Shown: positions 14,192 to 26,600 of the stretch, piece after piece
Numbering within the stretch: the first letter of the stretch is position 1
How the letters are laid out: every line of letters starts with the position of its first letter
Source: Phragmites australis
Lineage: Eukaryota > Streptophyta > Magnoliopsida > Poales > Poaceae
Assembly: GCF_958298935.1 (NCBI RefSeq)
Contig: NC_084942.1
Span: 379,501 to 443,500 of the forward strand
Length of the DNA stretch: 64,000 bases
Reading direction: 5' to 3'
The notes under the pieces: generated by a model
What the model was told of the DNA's origin: nothing
Seen by the model: the letters and a program-made list of their open reading frames with translations, nothing else
Database searches by the model: none
Position numbers and translations under genes: made by a program

Positions 14192-17100
14192 ATGCCGACG
14201 CCGGTCGCTGCGGCGCGCCCGTGTCTCTCCCCCGCCGCCGTCACTGCCCTCGACGCCGCCGTCGCCTCCGCCCGCCGCCGCGCCCACGCCCAGACCACCT
14301 CACTCCACCTCATCTCATCCCTCCTCGCCCCCACTGCCCCGCCGCTCCTCCGCGACGCCCTCGCCTGCGCACGCAGCGCCGCCTACTCCCCCCGCCTCCA
14401 GCTCAAGGCCCTCGACCTCTGCTTCGCTGTCTCCCTCGACCGCCTCCCCTCATCTTCTTCAGCCTTCTCCAACGAGGACCCTCCCGTCTCCAACTCCCTC
14501 ATGGCCGCCATCAAGCGCTCCCAGGCCAACCGGCGCCGCAACCCGGACACCTTCCACTTCTACCACCAGGCAACCACCACCGCGCAGTCCCCCACCGGCG
14601 TCAAGGTCGACCTCTCCCACCTCATCCTCGCCATTCTCGACGACCCCCTCGTCAGCCGCGTCTTCGCCGACGCTGGATTCCGGAACGGAGACATCAAGCT
14701 CGCCATCCTCCGCCCGGCGCCGCCCATGCCGCTGTTCGGCCGCCTCCCCATGCGCACCCGACCGCCGCCGCTCTTCCTCTGCAGCTTCGCCGCCGCCGAC
14801 GACGCCGACGTCCACTCGCACGCGGGCGCCGGTGCCGGGGAGGAGAACTGCCGCCGCATCGCCGAGATCCTATCCCGCGGCCGCAACCCCATGCTTGTCG
14901 GCGTCGGGGCCGCATCCGCCGTGGCCGACTTCGCCACCGCGTCCCCGTACCGCATCCTCCCTGTCGGCCCCACCTCCGTCGACCACACGAACCTCGGCAT
15001 GGCCGCGGCAACGGCCACCTCCGGCCTCATTATAAGCATCGGAGACCTCAAGGAGCTGGTCCCCGACGAGGCCGATCTCCAGGACAGGGAGCAGCGGGTG
15101 GTGGCGGAGGTGACGCGGGTGCTGGAGACGCACAGAGCGGGGCGCGTCTGGGTCATGGGGTGGTCGGCCACCTACGAGACCTACCTCACCTTCCTCTCCA
15201 AGTTCCCGCTCGTCGACAAGGATTGGGAGCTCCAGCTGCTGCCAATCACGGCCGTGCGCCCTGCTGCCGGAGTCATGCCTCCCGTCACCACGGTCGCTGC
15301 CCTGTCCAAGCCTGCGACTCCAAGTACAAGGTGACGAATCCTCTTCGCTTTTCTGTCCATCTCACATGAATTGTTTGTTTATTCATTATGCATATGATTT
15401 TATTAGCATCCATGTGTGGTGACTGCTGTTCTTAGTTTATTACTCCTACCACGATGTTTCTTTTATGTCTGCTTAGCAGCACAAGTACTGTGATTAGTTT
15501 ATGTTCCTGACTAGTTTAATGTTTGGAGAGTGTGGATTTCTGTGTTTACCCGTTGTAGCATAGCACGGCGGTTTTCTCAGACATGTCTGATTGCCGAGTC
15601 ATTTTTATAATACTGTAATTAACAGTACAGCATTTTGGTCAATTAAGGTCTTTAAATATGCTACTCCCTCCTGTCATAAATACTTGACACTTTGACTAAG
15701 ATCCGGTCAAAATTTTAAAACTTTGACCGCCAATAGCTTCCAAAATATTTAGTTTGGAAACATAAAAATCATACGTGTAGATTTATCTTGAAAAATGCTT
15801 TCATAATATTATATTTTTATTAGATATTATAATTATATTCTAATAGAAAATAGTGGTCAAAGTTGCACGTCGAAGACCGTAAAAGTAAAAAAAACGTCAT
15901 GTATTTTTGACCGGAGGGAGTACTTCCTGACTAGAATGTTTTCTTACTTTTTACTGGTTTTACTCATTCCACGATGCAAACTTTCTTTTGTTGAAGCTTG
16001 ATCTGGAGTGGTGATATGCTTGCATAAGTAATCATGACGTCTTGAGCTGTGCATGTGCAGTCTATGTTGCTATGGCCTTTGAATAAGATGGAATTGTTTG
16101 GAGATTGTGTTCATAGTACACAATACAGACTTAAATCCGTGTTGTCATAGTTGTGTGATTTTGAGTTTCCAGTTGCACTCCATGGTTACTCTACTCTTCT
16201 GGATATGTGATCGATTTAGTCCAATTACTACGGTAGACTAGATGTTTCCACTTTCTTTCTGGAAGCAAGTTGTCAGTTGTGATGGGCCTGATGGCATCTG
16301 AACCTTCCTTGTCATGTTGTTTTGGATGTTGTGTTGATGGCTGCTACTTGCATTCTTTACTGATTCCTTAGCTTATTTGTTTCTTTAGGATGTGTTTATT
16401 CATTTTCAACCTTTGTTTGGAGTTCAAAGATCCCATGATCATTTGATCTTTTGGATGTTTGTACTACAGATGCATGGCTCAAAGTAGAGGTTCCACCGCC
16501 AATATAGCATCTATGTACTTACCATTTAGAGCTTGATAAAAATAAAGAAACGAACTGAGGTTGTGCACTGAAAGAAATACAGTTTCATGGCAAAAGAGGG
16601 GAAAACTTGTACTAAAGCACATCTGTCGTCTGAACCTCTAATGCACATAGTTGGGGCTTGGGGTCAGATATGTAGAAATTGTACGTTAGTTATGTTTTAT
16701 GATTCGTAGCATAATTACAGCTATAATTAAGTAGCTGAAGAACCAGAGTTGGAACACTTGACTGAATCAGGACTTGGCTTGGCTTATATTAGGAACTCCA
16801 TTTGGTCTGTTTTGCCTTGATTGATCTCTTTAGTAGAGTCTTTGATGATTCCTAATTACGAGCCATCCTTTCGACCTTGATACTTGTGGTAATAAATAAA
16901 CACAGCTGTAGCCTGAATAAAAGATTGTTTGATTTGAATCATACCTTACAGTAAAATGGCTTCAGCATTAGATGATCTTCTTGATGGAGGTATATCGACA
17001 GCTAAATCTGGCTGGAACTTAGAAACGTTCTTCTTATTTGTGTAAGCAAATTTGGGTGATTCAAAATCTTGAGTCTTGTATGGGTATTTCCATCTCTTGT

Positions 17101-19579
17101 GGAAAATGTTAACGACGAGAGATTACATGTGCTGTTCAGTACAAATTGACATATCTACCAGATGTCTACTGTTAAGGACTTTTCACTTATGTTCAATAGC
17201 ATCAACTGGATCTAACAGTTTCAAACTTGCAATTTGCAGCTTGATGGAGTCGTTTGTTCCTTTTGGAGGACTTTTGTGCGAGACCTATGAAGCAAACAAC
17301 CTTGCAGCAAATTCTTGCCCTCAGGCCCTGCGGTGTCAACAGTGCAACGATAAATATGAGCAAGAAGTTGCAACTATCGTTAGAGGAAGTTTCATTACAG
17401 CTGAAGGCCACAAGGAAGGTCTACCTTCCCTGCTGCAGAATAGCAGCATGATGGGTCCTAACAATGGATTTGATGCGGTCAAGGTGTGAGGCTATTTCTA
17501 CCTTTTTGAATTTTGAAGTTAAATAGTGAATGCAACATGTACAGTGCGTTCATAGATGAATAATTTTGGATATGATTGGTATAAAAGAAGCACAGTTTTT
17601 CTTCAGTGCAGGCTAGAGATGATCAGATGGTATTGAATTCAAAAAAATTGAATCTCCAGAAGAAGTGGAATGAGTACTGCATGCGACTCCACCAAGGCTG
17701 CCAGAGGATCAACAGAGATCCGTACCAGTTATTTACACATCACATTGGTGTTCCAGTTGACAGGGAAAGAGCAGCAAATCCAAGCAAAGGTCCAGAGGCA
17801 GTTGCACTTCAAAGGGAGGTAGTTAAACCTTCTGCAGTGTCCGCTTCACATACCAAAACAACTGCAAAGAGTATTTCATCGCCATCTATCTCCAACCAAA
17901 GGAACGAAGACCTTGTATTGAAATTTCAAGTAAGGCAATCAAATAGTGATGAACACCTTCAAGATAGGGGTGTGCAATCCCAACATAGCAACTCGTCAAA
18001 TTGTGAAGATCATATGTCACCATCATCTGCTGCATCTGTTGTGACTGACTTGGTTTTGGGCATCCCTCGCGAATCTTCTTCCAAGGATTCAAGTGCTGCC
18101 CAGTGTAAACATGGACAGGATGCCAACGGGTCTATCCACCTGATTCCCAAGAAGGTGGACGATTTAAATCTGAAGCCTCCACAGCTCTTTGTACAACCTT
18201 CCTCTTGCTCCAGGAGTTCCTCAAATTGGGGTCAAACATCACCTAGTGCTGTGCATTCAGCAGCTTCAGGAGGCATTTCTGCTTTTGGCCAATGGCAGAG
18301 GCCTTCACCCCTTGCATCACAAAGCTTTGATTTGAGCAATTACAAGCTACTTGTGGAACGCCTGTTCAAGGCAGTTGCAAGGCAGGAGGAAGCCTTGAGT
18401 GCTATTTGTGAATCCATTGTGCGGTGCCTATCAATGGAGAGGCGCCGTGGTGCAAACAAGAAGAATGAAATATGGTTTAGTTTTCATGGCCCCGACAGCA
18501 TAGCCAAGTGGAGAGTTGCTGCGGCACTTGCAGAGCTGATGTATGGCAGCTCAGAGAACTTGATTTATCTGGACCTAAGTCTCCAGGACTGGGGTGACTC
18601 CAATTTCAGAGGAAAGACTGGCACAGACTGTATTGTTGAGGAGTTGAGAAAGAAGCGCCGATCAGTTATCTTCCTTGATAACATCGACAAGGCTGACTGC
18701 CTTGTTCAGGAGAGTTTGTCTAGTGCCATCGAGACTGGTAGGTTCTGCAACTTGCACGGGGGGAGGGTGGTCGACCTTAATGACTCAATTGTGGTGTTGT
18801 CTACACGAATGATCAGAGGGTGCAAAGATGCCTCTCTTGGGATGGAAGAGGGCCATGCTTTCTTGGAAGAAAAGGTTCTGGCAGTTCGCGGGCATCAACT
18901 GAAGATCTTAGTTGAACCGGGTGCAGCGAACATCAGTGGAGGCCCTGGAGGTAAAGTAGTAGTTTCCTCAAGGCATTCTGTCACCAACACTCAAGCATCT
19001 TTGTACTCAGGTTCTGTCAGTAAGCGAAAGTTCAACATTTCTGATGGCCAAGAAAAGCTACAAAAACCGCCAAACACTTCAAAGCGACTGTATAGAGCAT
19101 CAAGTGTTCCATTTGACCTGAACCTCCCTTTTAACGAGGCTGAATCTCATGGTGATGATGATGATGATGATAGCAGCAGCCATGACAACTCATCCGGCAA
19201 TCCAGATGGATCTGTTGAGAACCTCTTGCGTTCAGTTGATGAGTCAATCAATTTCAAGCCATTTGATTTTGGTAAACTTTGTGAGGACATGCTGCAGGAA
19301 TTCAGCAATACCATGAGCGACATTCTGGGTTCCGAGTGCAGGTTGGAGATCGATGTTGGTGCTATGGAGCAAATACTGGCAGCGGCATGGGCATCAGACT
19401 CAGAGAAGAAGCCTGTGCAGACGTGGCTGGAGCATGTGTTTGCTAGGAGCCTTGAGCAGCTGAAGCTCAAGTGTAAGAATGTGAGGAAATCTGTTCTGAG
19501 ACTGGTCGCATGCGAGGACGCACTGCTGAAGGATGACGGTTTTGGAGCTTTGCTTCCTTCAAGAATAATTCTAGATTGA
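14192..19579 (+). CDS. D53: DWARF53-type strigolactone-signalling repressor (SMXL, Clp-ATPase-like; 3 exons, 1116 aa)
   Basis: Nuclear repressor that D14-SCF(D3) ubiquitinates and degrades when strigolactone is present; it works with TOPLESS-type co-repressors to control tillering. Exons are 14192-15330, 17240-17483 and 17612-19579; phases close to 1116 aa, against about 1130 aa for rice D53 (memory). The first residues, MPTPVAAARPCLSPAAVTAL, match the rice protein I recall, so this ATG was preferred to one 21 bp upstream. Domains: double Clp-N (about 5-175), a degenerate first ATPase region, a second P-loop-like segment (HGPDSIAKWRVAAALAEL), Walker-B-like VIFLDNIDKAD, the RGKTG degron loop at 794-798, an EAR motif FDLNLP at 962-967, and an acidic Asp run just after it. 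Exon 1 is very GC-rich and exon 3 is not. The gene looks intact. I cannot tell whether it is the D53 or the D53-LIKE copy. Confidence 0.95.
15664..15920. mobile_element. Stowaway MITE in D53 intron 1
   Basis: The ends are CTCCCTCCTGTCATAAATAC on the left and, reversed, CTCCCTCCGGTCAAAAATAC on the right. They are flanked by TA (15662-15663 and 15921-15922), the target duplication of Tc1/mariner-derived Stowaway elements. The length of 257 bp and AT-rich core are typical. It lies within the 1.9-kb first intron of the D53-type gene. Confidence 0.93.
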
Positions 19580-20025
19580 TAATGATATATCTGTTGGTAT
19601 AGGGATTGGATTGCTGTAAGTATTGGTTAGCCAACCCACCATAGTATAGTATAGCATCATTATTTTGTCTCTGAATAAGGTGTACGTATGCAGTCGTAGT
19701 CTAGTTCATGTTGATGCCTTGGGGCTATTCTAATTAGCTAATAGCTAGGTTTGTCATGTCGTCCTGGGATCTTCATCGTATATATAAATTGATTATTGCA
19801 CGGCATGTATATTGTAATGATGGTTCGTTAATTGGGAGTTGTAATGATCGATCAATACAATACAATACAGTTTTGAGTCGACTCCATGAGTAGAAATTCA
19901 GTTCATCGCAATACAGATGGATTAATGTTGTTTCATTTGGAGCTGGCAATACAATACAGATTACAGTGAATATATATAGTGAGTTTCTATTCAACAAAAC
20001 AGATGATATATAGCAGCAGTAGGTG
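19580..20025. other. 3' flank of the D53-type gene
   Basis: AT-rich sequence after the D53 stop codon, presumably its 3' UTR and terminator region. No separate gene is seen. CAATACAATACA motifs recur near 19856 and 19946. Confidence 0.6.
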
Positions 20026-20029
20026 TTAT

Positions 20030-20072
20030 TGATGATCCCACCACCCGTAGTCCCGGTCCACCGTAGTGAGGG
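20030..20072 (-). pseudogene. Relic of an omega-3 desaturase exon
   Basis: On the minus strand this reads like the TTVDRDYGW...INN part of exon 6 of the FAD gene at 30.8-34.0 kb. A 20-bp core, CCGTAGTCCCGGTCCACCGT (20045-20064), is identical to 31215-31234. Flanking GATGATCC and TGATC-type bases also correspond, with a small insertion that breaks the frame. Nothing else of a FAD gene is visible beside it. It could be a remnant of a tandem FAD copy or a captured fragment. The short length keeps confidence moderate. Confidence 0.5.
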
Positions 20073-21146
20073 CGAGGTCTGCTGATCGCTATTGGCCATG
20101 CCTGTTTTCATGCAGATATGTCTCCGGCGAGAAAGGTGACCCAAAGCTTCACATCTGTGTTGCTTTTCATGCACAAAACTGTCTTTATTGCAAGGTAAAC
20201 CTTTTTCATTGGTGGTTGAGCGAGTTTACATTCTCCTAGATATGTGCACGAGTTGCATTCCCTAATTCATATGTGTCATGCATTTTGACTGAAAATCTGC
20301 AGTGCAGGAAAGCGTATTGAACTCCACTCACTTTTGTTAGAAACAAAACCGATGAACACACACGAACACACTGGAAAACACTCAGAGATTGTGCTGCAAC
20401 TCTTCGGCATTTTCTGTTGTATATTCATCTTATTTAACAGGGAGTAAAAACACCAGATCGTGGCCTTAAACGCGCACAAGATTTATTCCGACAACTTTAC
20501 TATAGACAGAATGGATTTAGCTTTTCAATGTCAATGATTATGCGTTGCAAAATTGACACTGTCAATGTTAACATATCTTAGGAATAAGGATGCCACATTG
20601 TTCCGTAACTGATTAATTGTGATTGTGTTTGTTGCGATCTAGATGGCAACCAGTTCAAAAGTCTTCAGGTTTTATCCTCTTTTCTGTATCTGCGCTCTTC
20701 CTTCCTAGCTGAGTGATTTGTTGAATGCATTTGCAGGGTTGTGACATCAAAGATCCGAAGCAGAACATTGAGTGAACTGTTCCAGGTGGAGGAGGGCCTG
20801 GTTATACAGTAACGTAGATATTTGGAAAACCATGACGCCTTGAAAACAATAACAGTTCATTCAGCAGCTTTCTCACACTGGACCAAATCCTGAGCCAAAC
20901 ATGTCGACTTGTGGTTGAAGTTGCATCATGTATGCAGTAATAAGCAACTTCTTTAGCAGTACACGACATCTTCCTAGAACTATGTAGTGATCAGGATGTG
21001 GTGTTCCCGGTTAATATCTTGTCTCAGTACAGGAAAAGAAGGGTTCATATCTTCATATGAAAAGAGGATAGCATGCCATGCCGACACAAGCTCTTGGCCT
21101 GCAAGCAAGTGTAAGGACGCACGCATGCAGTTGAGACAGCTTATTA
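20073..21146. other. Unassigned intergenic stretch
   Basis: No gene is recognised. A segment at about 20737-20811 looks exon-like on the plus strand: TTTGCAG acceptor, then an open reading SKIRSRTLSELFQVEEGL, ending at a stop. I could not match it to a family and it has no visible partner exons, so it is not called. Confidence 0.4.
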
Positions 21147-21372
21147 CTACCTCTGATTCCATTTACTTATCATCATTAATTTTTTTAACAATCTTTACCT
21201 TGTGCTTTTTTCTACGAGAAGTTTATCGATACCTACAACTTTTGAATCGTTAGATTTGTTATGAAATATACTTCATTAGTATTGTATACTTGTAAGTATT
21301 TATAAACTTTTCTAAAAAAACATAAAGTAATATAGTAAATTAATGATGATAAGTAAATAAAAATGGAGGTAG
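21147..21372. mobile_element. Stowaway-like MITE
   Basis: The ends are CTACCTCTGATTCCATTTAC on the left and, reversed, CTACCTCCATTTTTATTTAC on the right; both continue as TTATCATCATTAATTT. TA dinucleotides flank both sides (21145-21146 and 21373-21374). The 226-bp element has an AT-rich interior and no coding sequence. The near-complete foldback extends about 45 bp from each end. Confidence 0.9.
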
Positions 21373-21639
21373 TAGTATGTATGATGTGGTATTCACAGGG
21401 GCCGAAGTGCAAAGCCCCGTAGCCTATCCGTGGTCGGGAAGGTTGACATGCAGACAGTGATACGAAAGAATATCTCGTAGCTGCTGCATTACACATTCTA
21501 CCTCCAGCTAGCAAACCTTGCGCCTGATTGTATTCTAAATTGATGAAAATATACGTATTAGAAATCGATTAAAGGCGGAGCAATCTGAAACTACAGTACG
21601 TATTATACATGTTGCCTAGTATTACTACTCCCTTTTAGC

Positions 21640-22478
21640 CTTTATCCCATTCTATCCTCCTTCCCACCAACCAAATCCTGTAGAGAAAAAAAAAAACAGG
21701 AGAGGCCTGCTTCCCTGCCGGCGGCGCCCTTCTCGGATCCGTGGGTCCGCCCCTGCCTGCCTGATTCCTGTTTCCCAACGGCCGACGCCGCCCGCGCCGG
21801 TGCGCCCTGCAGCCCCGCTCCGGTGCTCCCCTCCGGCCTGGCGCGGCCGCACAAGGCAAGTACTTTGTAAGCTAACGTGCTTGTCTCAGTTGTCTGCTTC
21901 AACTTGTGATGAACCAATCAACCAATTCTGAATTCTCAACTAGCTCTACTCAGTCTACTCTAAAGTTTGAAGATAACCAGCACAACAGTATCTTGATTCT
22001 TGAAGCGCTGTCTGCTTATTGTATGCTAGTCATGAATCATGATCTTGTATGTAGAAGGGCATTCTGCCATTTTACAGGCGCATTAGTTCCGGTAGATGCT
22101 TCTATTTAGAGGAAATCCGCGGGAGATTCTGTTAGGAACTATGGAATCGAACTATGTGACTGTGTCTGTGAGATTAGTGTTAGGAATCGAATCGAACTAT
22201 GGGATTAGTGTTAGGAAGGAATTAGTGTTCGGTCGATTGCAAGTTTGCAAATTTCAACGCTATGTGTTTGTGAAATGTGAATGATCTAATTCTAATATAA
22301 TCTCAAAATTAGTGTTCATGTCATTTGTCTATTTTCATATCTATATGTATTTATATCGGCGGCGTTATACTTTTGGTAGCACATCTTTAAATTGAAAACT
22401 GGTGAGAATTTTAGTGCTTAGAAATTAGCACCTCTTGTTGAAATCCTGGATCCGCCACTGCTAACCAGTACATCAGCC
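21640..22478. other. GC-rich fragment followed by unassigned sequence
   Basis: A GC-rich island (about 21700-21860) is followed by AT-rich DNA with short imperfect direct repeats around GTTAGGAA/TCGAACTATG (22131-22230). Overlapping open frames on the minus strand in the island show no domain. The base composition suggests a captured first-exon or 5' UTR fragment from an unknown gene. Confidence 0.35.
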
Positions 22479-22510
22479 ACCCTCCCGTCTCCAACTCCCT
22501 CATGGCCGCC
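22479..22510 (+). pseudogene. 32-bp fragment of D53 exon 1
   Basis: These 32 bases are identical to 14478-14509 in exon 1 of the D53-type gene, the part encoding PPVSNSLMAA. The similarity stops sharply at both ends. The GC-rich sequence after it (22511-22760) keeps a coding-like look but matches neither neighbouring gene. The fragment lies about 8 kb from its apparent source. Confidence 0.6.
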
Positions 22511-23011
22511 GCCAGCCTCACCACCTTGCACGCCATGAACAACAGCGACCACCATGAGCTCTTGCTCCAACTAACAGTGCTCTGGCACTGCCACCCGCAC
22601 GTACGTCGCTCCTCATGAAAGGCAGTGGCTTCCCGGTGCGCGTCGAACTAACCAGTCCTCCGTAGCCTTGGTCACATCTCCTCCTGGGCATCCCGCCAGC
22701 AGCTGTCAGCCTGGCCATGGCTGCTGGTGAGGGTTGTCGCCTTCTTTCGCTCCATTCTGTGCCCATGGGATAAGCTCTTCGAACCCGGGGAAAGCCCCAT
22801 TTCCATTATATCATAATGGAATTCTGTTTTACAGCATGACTATCATCCCAGCATTTAGAAGAGTACGAAAAGACTGACCAAACAACTGAACCGAAACCAC
22901 CTCCAAAAGTAACTAACAGTTCACCACCAGCAAAAGTATTAGACAAGTCTAACAACAGCATAAGGCGAACTAGTAAACCATCCATCTATGAGACTAAAGA
23001 TAACTAGTGAT

Positions 23012-23480
23012 TCATCTCTGAATCCTCCTGAAGTGATCGATTCTCTTCATTTCCCATGCCCAGCAAGAGCAGAACAGAATCATCAGTTGATGACTTGCTG
23101 CCGGCTGCTGAGAGGAGATGAACTGCGCCACAGTTTGTAATAATCCTTGAGTGTCCCGCAGTAGCTCCTCCTTGCTCATGGACTTCAGCAAATCTGCCCA
23201 AATTTTCAAAAAAGAATAAGCATGAAAGATAATATCACAAGGATCCTGAATCAACTTGTTTTTAAAGCAAGCATTGTTTCTAGCTTTCCAAATAGCCCAG
23301 CAAATTGCTGCCAGGCCACTCACATAAAAAGTGTTGTCATTAACAAGATATGTTTGAATCCACATATAATATTGCTCAATAGAATTGGGGATGGAAACCG
23401 CACCAAGACATCTAGCCACGATCCCCCACACCACCTTAGTAACTGGGCATAGAAAAAAGTGATGGATAGCAGTTCCATTT
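23012..23480 (-). pseudogene. LINE ORF2 C-terminus (zinc-binding RVT region, 3' piece)
   Basis: The open sequence contains the hallmark HHFFLCPVTKVVWG followed by ICWAIWKARNNACF, typical of the zf-RVT domain at the end of plant LINE ORF2. It continues the frame interrupted at 28215 on the other side of the copia element; the duplicated CATTT target site lies at the junction. It is non-functional because the element lacks its RT core. Confidence 0.8.
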
Positions 23481-23677
23481 TGCAAGAAAGATTAACTCAC
23501 TTACCGTATTGCATTGCTTACAGGGCTTAAATAGATGCGATTACATGAGCATGGAGAGTTTCTAGAGCTAACAAACTATCCTACAACCACGGTGATCCAC
23601 AGGTTCTGGTATACATGTATCCGTAGGAAACGCAGGAGATAGAGACGAGTAACGGTAGAGAAAATAGTTAGCTAACA
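23481..23677 (-). repeat. 3' LTR of the copia element
   Basis: A 197-bp direct repeat of 28018-28214. It differs around 23600 (GGTTCTGG here, GGACCTGG in the other copy). Confidence 0.95.
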
Positions 23678-23684
23678 GCCCCCC

Positions 23685-26600
23685 TCAGTCTGGACGCGGA
23701 ACAATGTGCAGACTGGCACGAAAATCAGCAAACAATGGACTAGGCAGGCCCTTGGTAAAAATATCCGCAAACTGAAAAGCCGACGGCACATGTAGCACTT
23801 TAACCTCGCCAAGGCAAACTTTGTCACGAACGAAATGTAGATCAATTTCAATGTGTTTGGTCCTTTGATGCTGCACCGGATTGTTGGATAAGTACATGGC
23901 ACTTACATTGTCGCAATAGACAATACTTGTTTTGCTCGGCTGATGATGTAATTCCTGAAGAAGTTGACGAAGCCAGCAAGTATCCGCCACGGCATGTGCA
24001 ATGCCCCTATACTCGGCCTCAGCACTGGATCTGGACACCGTTGGTTGCCTTTTGGATGACCATGAAACCAAGTTATCTCCAAGAAAAACACAATAACCAG
24101 AAGTAGAGCGCCTGGTATCCGGGCATCCGGCCCAATCAGCATCACTGTAAGCCACAATATCACGGCTGGAAGTGCAACGTAATTGTAGGCCATAGTTGAT
24201 AGTGCCGCGGACATACCGAAGCACACGTTTGAGTAGCTGAAGATGAGTCTCTCGCGGGGCATGCATAAATAAACACAATTGCTGGACAGCATAACTGATG
24301 TCAGGGCGAGTGAGTGTAAGGTATTGCAAGGCTCCGGCAAGGCTGCGATATTCGGTGGGATTCGAAAGCAAGGCACCATCATGAACTGAAACTTTGGACT
24401 TGGTGTCTACTGGAGTAAGGCATGGATTGCAGTTTAGCATGTGGGATCGATCAAGAATATCAAGAGCATACTGTGATTGGGAGAGAAATAGGCCAGAGGT
24501 GTTGCGCGACACAGATATGCCAAGAAAGTGTTGGAGTGGACCAAGATCAGTCATGGAGAACCCACCTTGGAGTTTGGCCATAATGTGTTGGAGAAAAGAT
24601 GCGGTGTTGGCGGTGAGGATGATATCGTCTACATAAAGAAGGAGATATGCAGTATGCTGACCCGTGTGGAGGATAAACAAAGAAGAATCAGAGCGCGATG
24701 CGTGAAAGCCAAGACTGAGCAAGAATCCTTGGAACCGGAGAAACCAAGTGCGAGGTGCTTGCTTTAAGCCATACAATGATTTGTTCAACTTGCAAACAAG
24801 GTCAGGCCGAGTTGCATCAACAAAACCGGCGGGTTGTTGGGAGTACAAAGTCTCCGAGAGATCACCATGAAGGAATGCATTTTTGACATCCATTTGATGA
24901 ATTGGCCAATGTGCGGAAGTTGCAATACTGAGCACCACGCGAATTGTTGATGGTTTGATGACCGGACTAAAGGTTTCACCGAAATCAACTCCTTGTTGAG
25001 TGAAGCCACGTACGACCCACCGAGCCTTATATCTAGCAAGGGAACCTTCCGAATTGAATTTATGTCAAAAAATCCACTTTCCGGAGACGACATTGACACC
25101 TGCAGGCTTAGACACCAAAGACCAAGTATTGTTCTTCATCAGTGCATTAAATTCTTCGAGCATGGCATTGTACCAATTGGGGTCCTTAAGGGCAGAGCGA
25201 TAGTTGGTAGGGATGGGAGAAATCGTGGTGGTGCTGGTAGAGAGATTGAAATGTTGCTTTGGTTGGATGATTCCTGCTTTGGCTCGGGTGATCATGTGAT
25301 GACGCACAGGCGCTGGTTGGACGGGAGAACATGGCGATGCGTGAGAGGCAGGCTGGTTGGGCAAAGCAGGAGCTGGGGGTGGTGGCTGTGGAGGCGCGTT
25401 AGGGGGAGACGAGGGAGTGCGAGACGCCGGCTGCGGAGGGGACAGCCCCCCTGAAACTGATGTCGGAGCAACTAGGGAATCGATGCGACGCCGATGGGTG
25501 GGCACCAGATCCCAGGAAGATGCGATCGGATCAGCTGTGGCCGCCCGATTTGTGGCTGAAGCCGAGGAGTGCTCCTGTGAGGCATAAGGAAACTGAGTTT
25601 CATCAAAAATTACGTGACGAGATGTGATGATCTTGCGCGTGGCGAGGTCCATACACCTGTAGCCTTTGTGTTCAGGAGGGTAACCTAGGAAAAGACACGG
25701 AGTAGAGCGCGGAGACAGCTTATGAGTGGCAGTAGCAGCGAGGTTTGGGTAACACAAGCAACCGAAGATACGAAGATGCGCATATGCTGGAGGCTGGCCG
25801 AATAAGGACTGGTAAGGAGTTACGAGATGAAGTGGTTTGCTAGGTCTGCGATTTAGTAAGTAAGTGGCTGTGCGAAGCGCCTCTACCCAGAACGAGGAAG
25901 GCAAATGTGCTTGGAAGAGGAGTGTTCGAAGGACGTCATTCGTGGTTCGGATAGCTCTTTCTGCTTTGCCATTTTGAGGTGATGTGTGGGGACAAGATAA
26001 CCGGAAGAGAATGCCGTGAGAAGAGAGAAAGCGACGAAGGGAGGCATTATCAAATTCGCGCCCATTATCACATTGAATTGTTTGTATAGAGAGGTGAAAT
26101 TGAGTGAGCACCATGTTATAGAAATCAGGAAGGACAGTATAAGCTTCATCTTTGTGGCGCAAAGGAAAAGTCCATGTATAGTGGGTAAAATCATCAATAA
26201 TAATGAGATAATATTTGAAACCGGTAAAACTAACAACGGGTGATGTTCAGAGATCACAATGAATTATTTGGAAAGGAAAATAAGTAATGGAGTGAGAGGT
26301 ATGGAAGGGTAAACGCACATGGTGACCCTTTTGGCAAGCATCACATATAGAAGACATACTTTGAGTGTTATTATATGGAATGGAAAAGGTACGAAGTAAA
26401 TGATCTAAAGACTGGCGTCCAAGGTGTCCAAGCCGCCTGTGCCACACATCAAGAGAGGAGGACGCCTGGAGAGCCATGGCCTGCGTGATCTTGCTGGAGC
26501 CGTTGAAGGGATAGAGGTCACCAGTGCTACTGGACCTCATTATTTCTGTCTTGCTGCGAAGATCCTTCACGGAGAAACCAGTGGGATCAAATTCAATGGA

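Noticed and set aside
14049..15369. Several long overlapping open frames on both strands
   Set aside because: Shadows of the GC-rich first exon of the D53-type gene; only the frame from 14192 matches a known protein and the splice sites.
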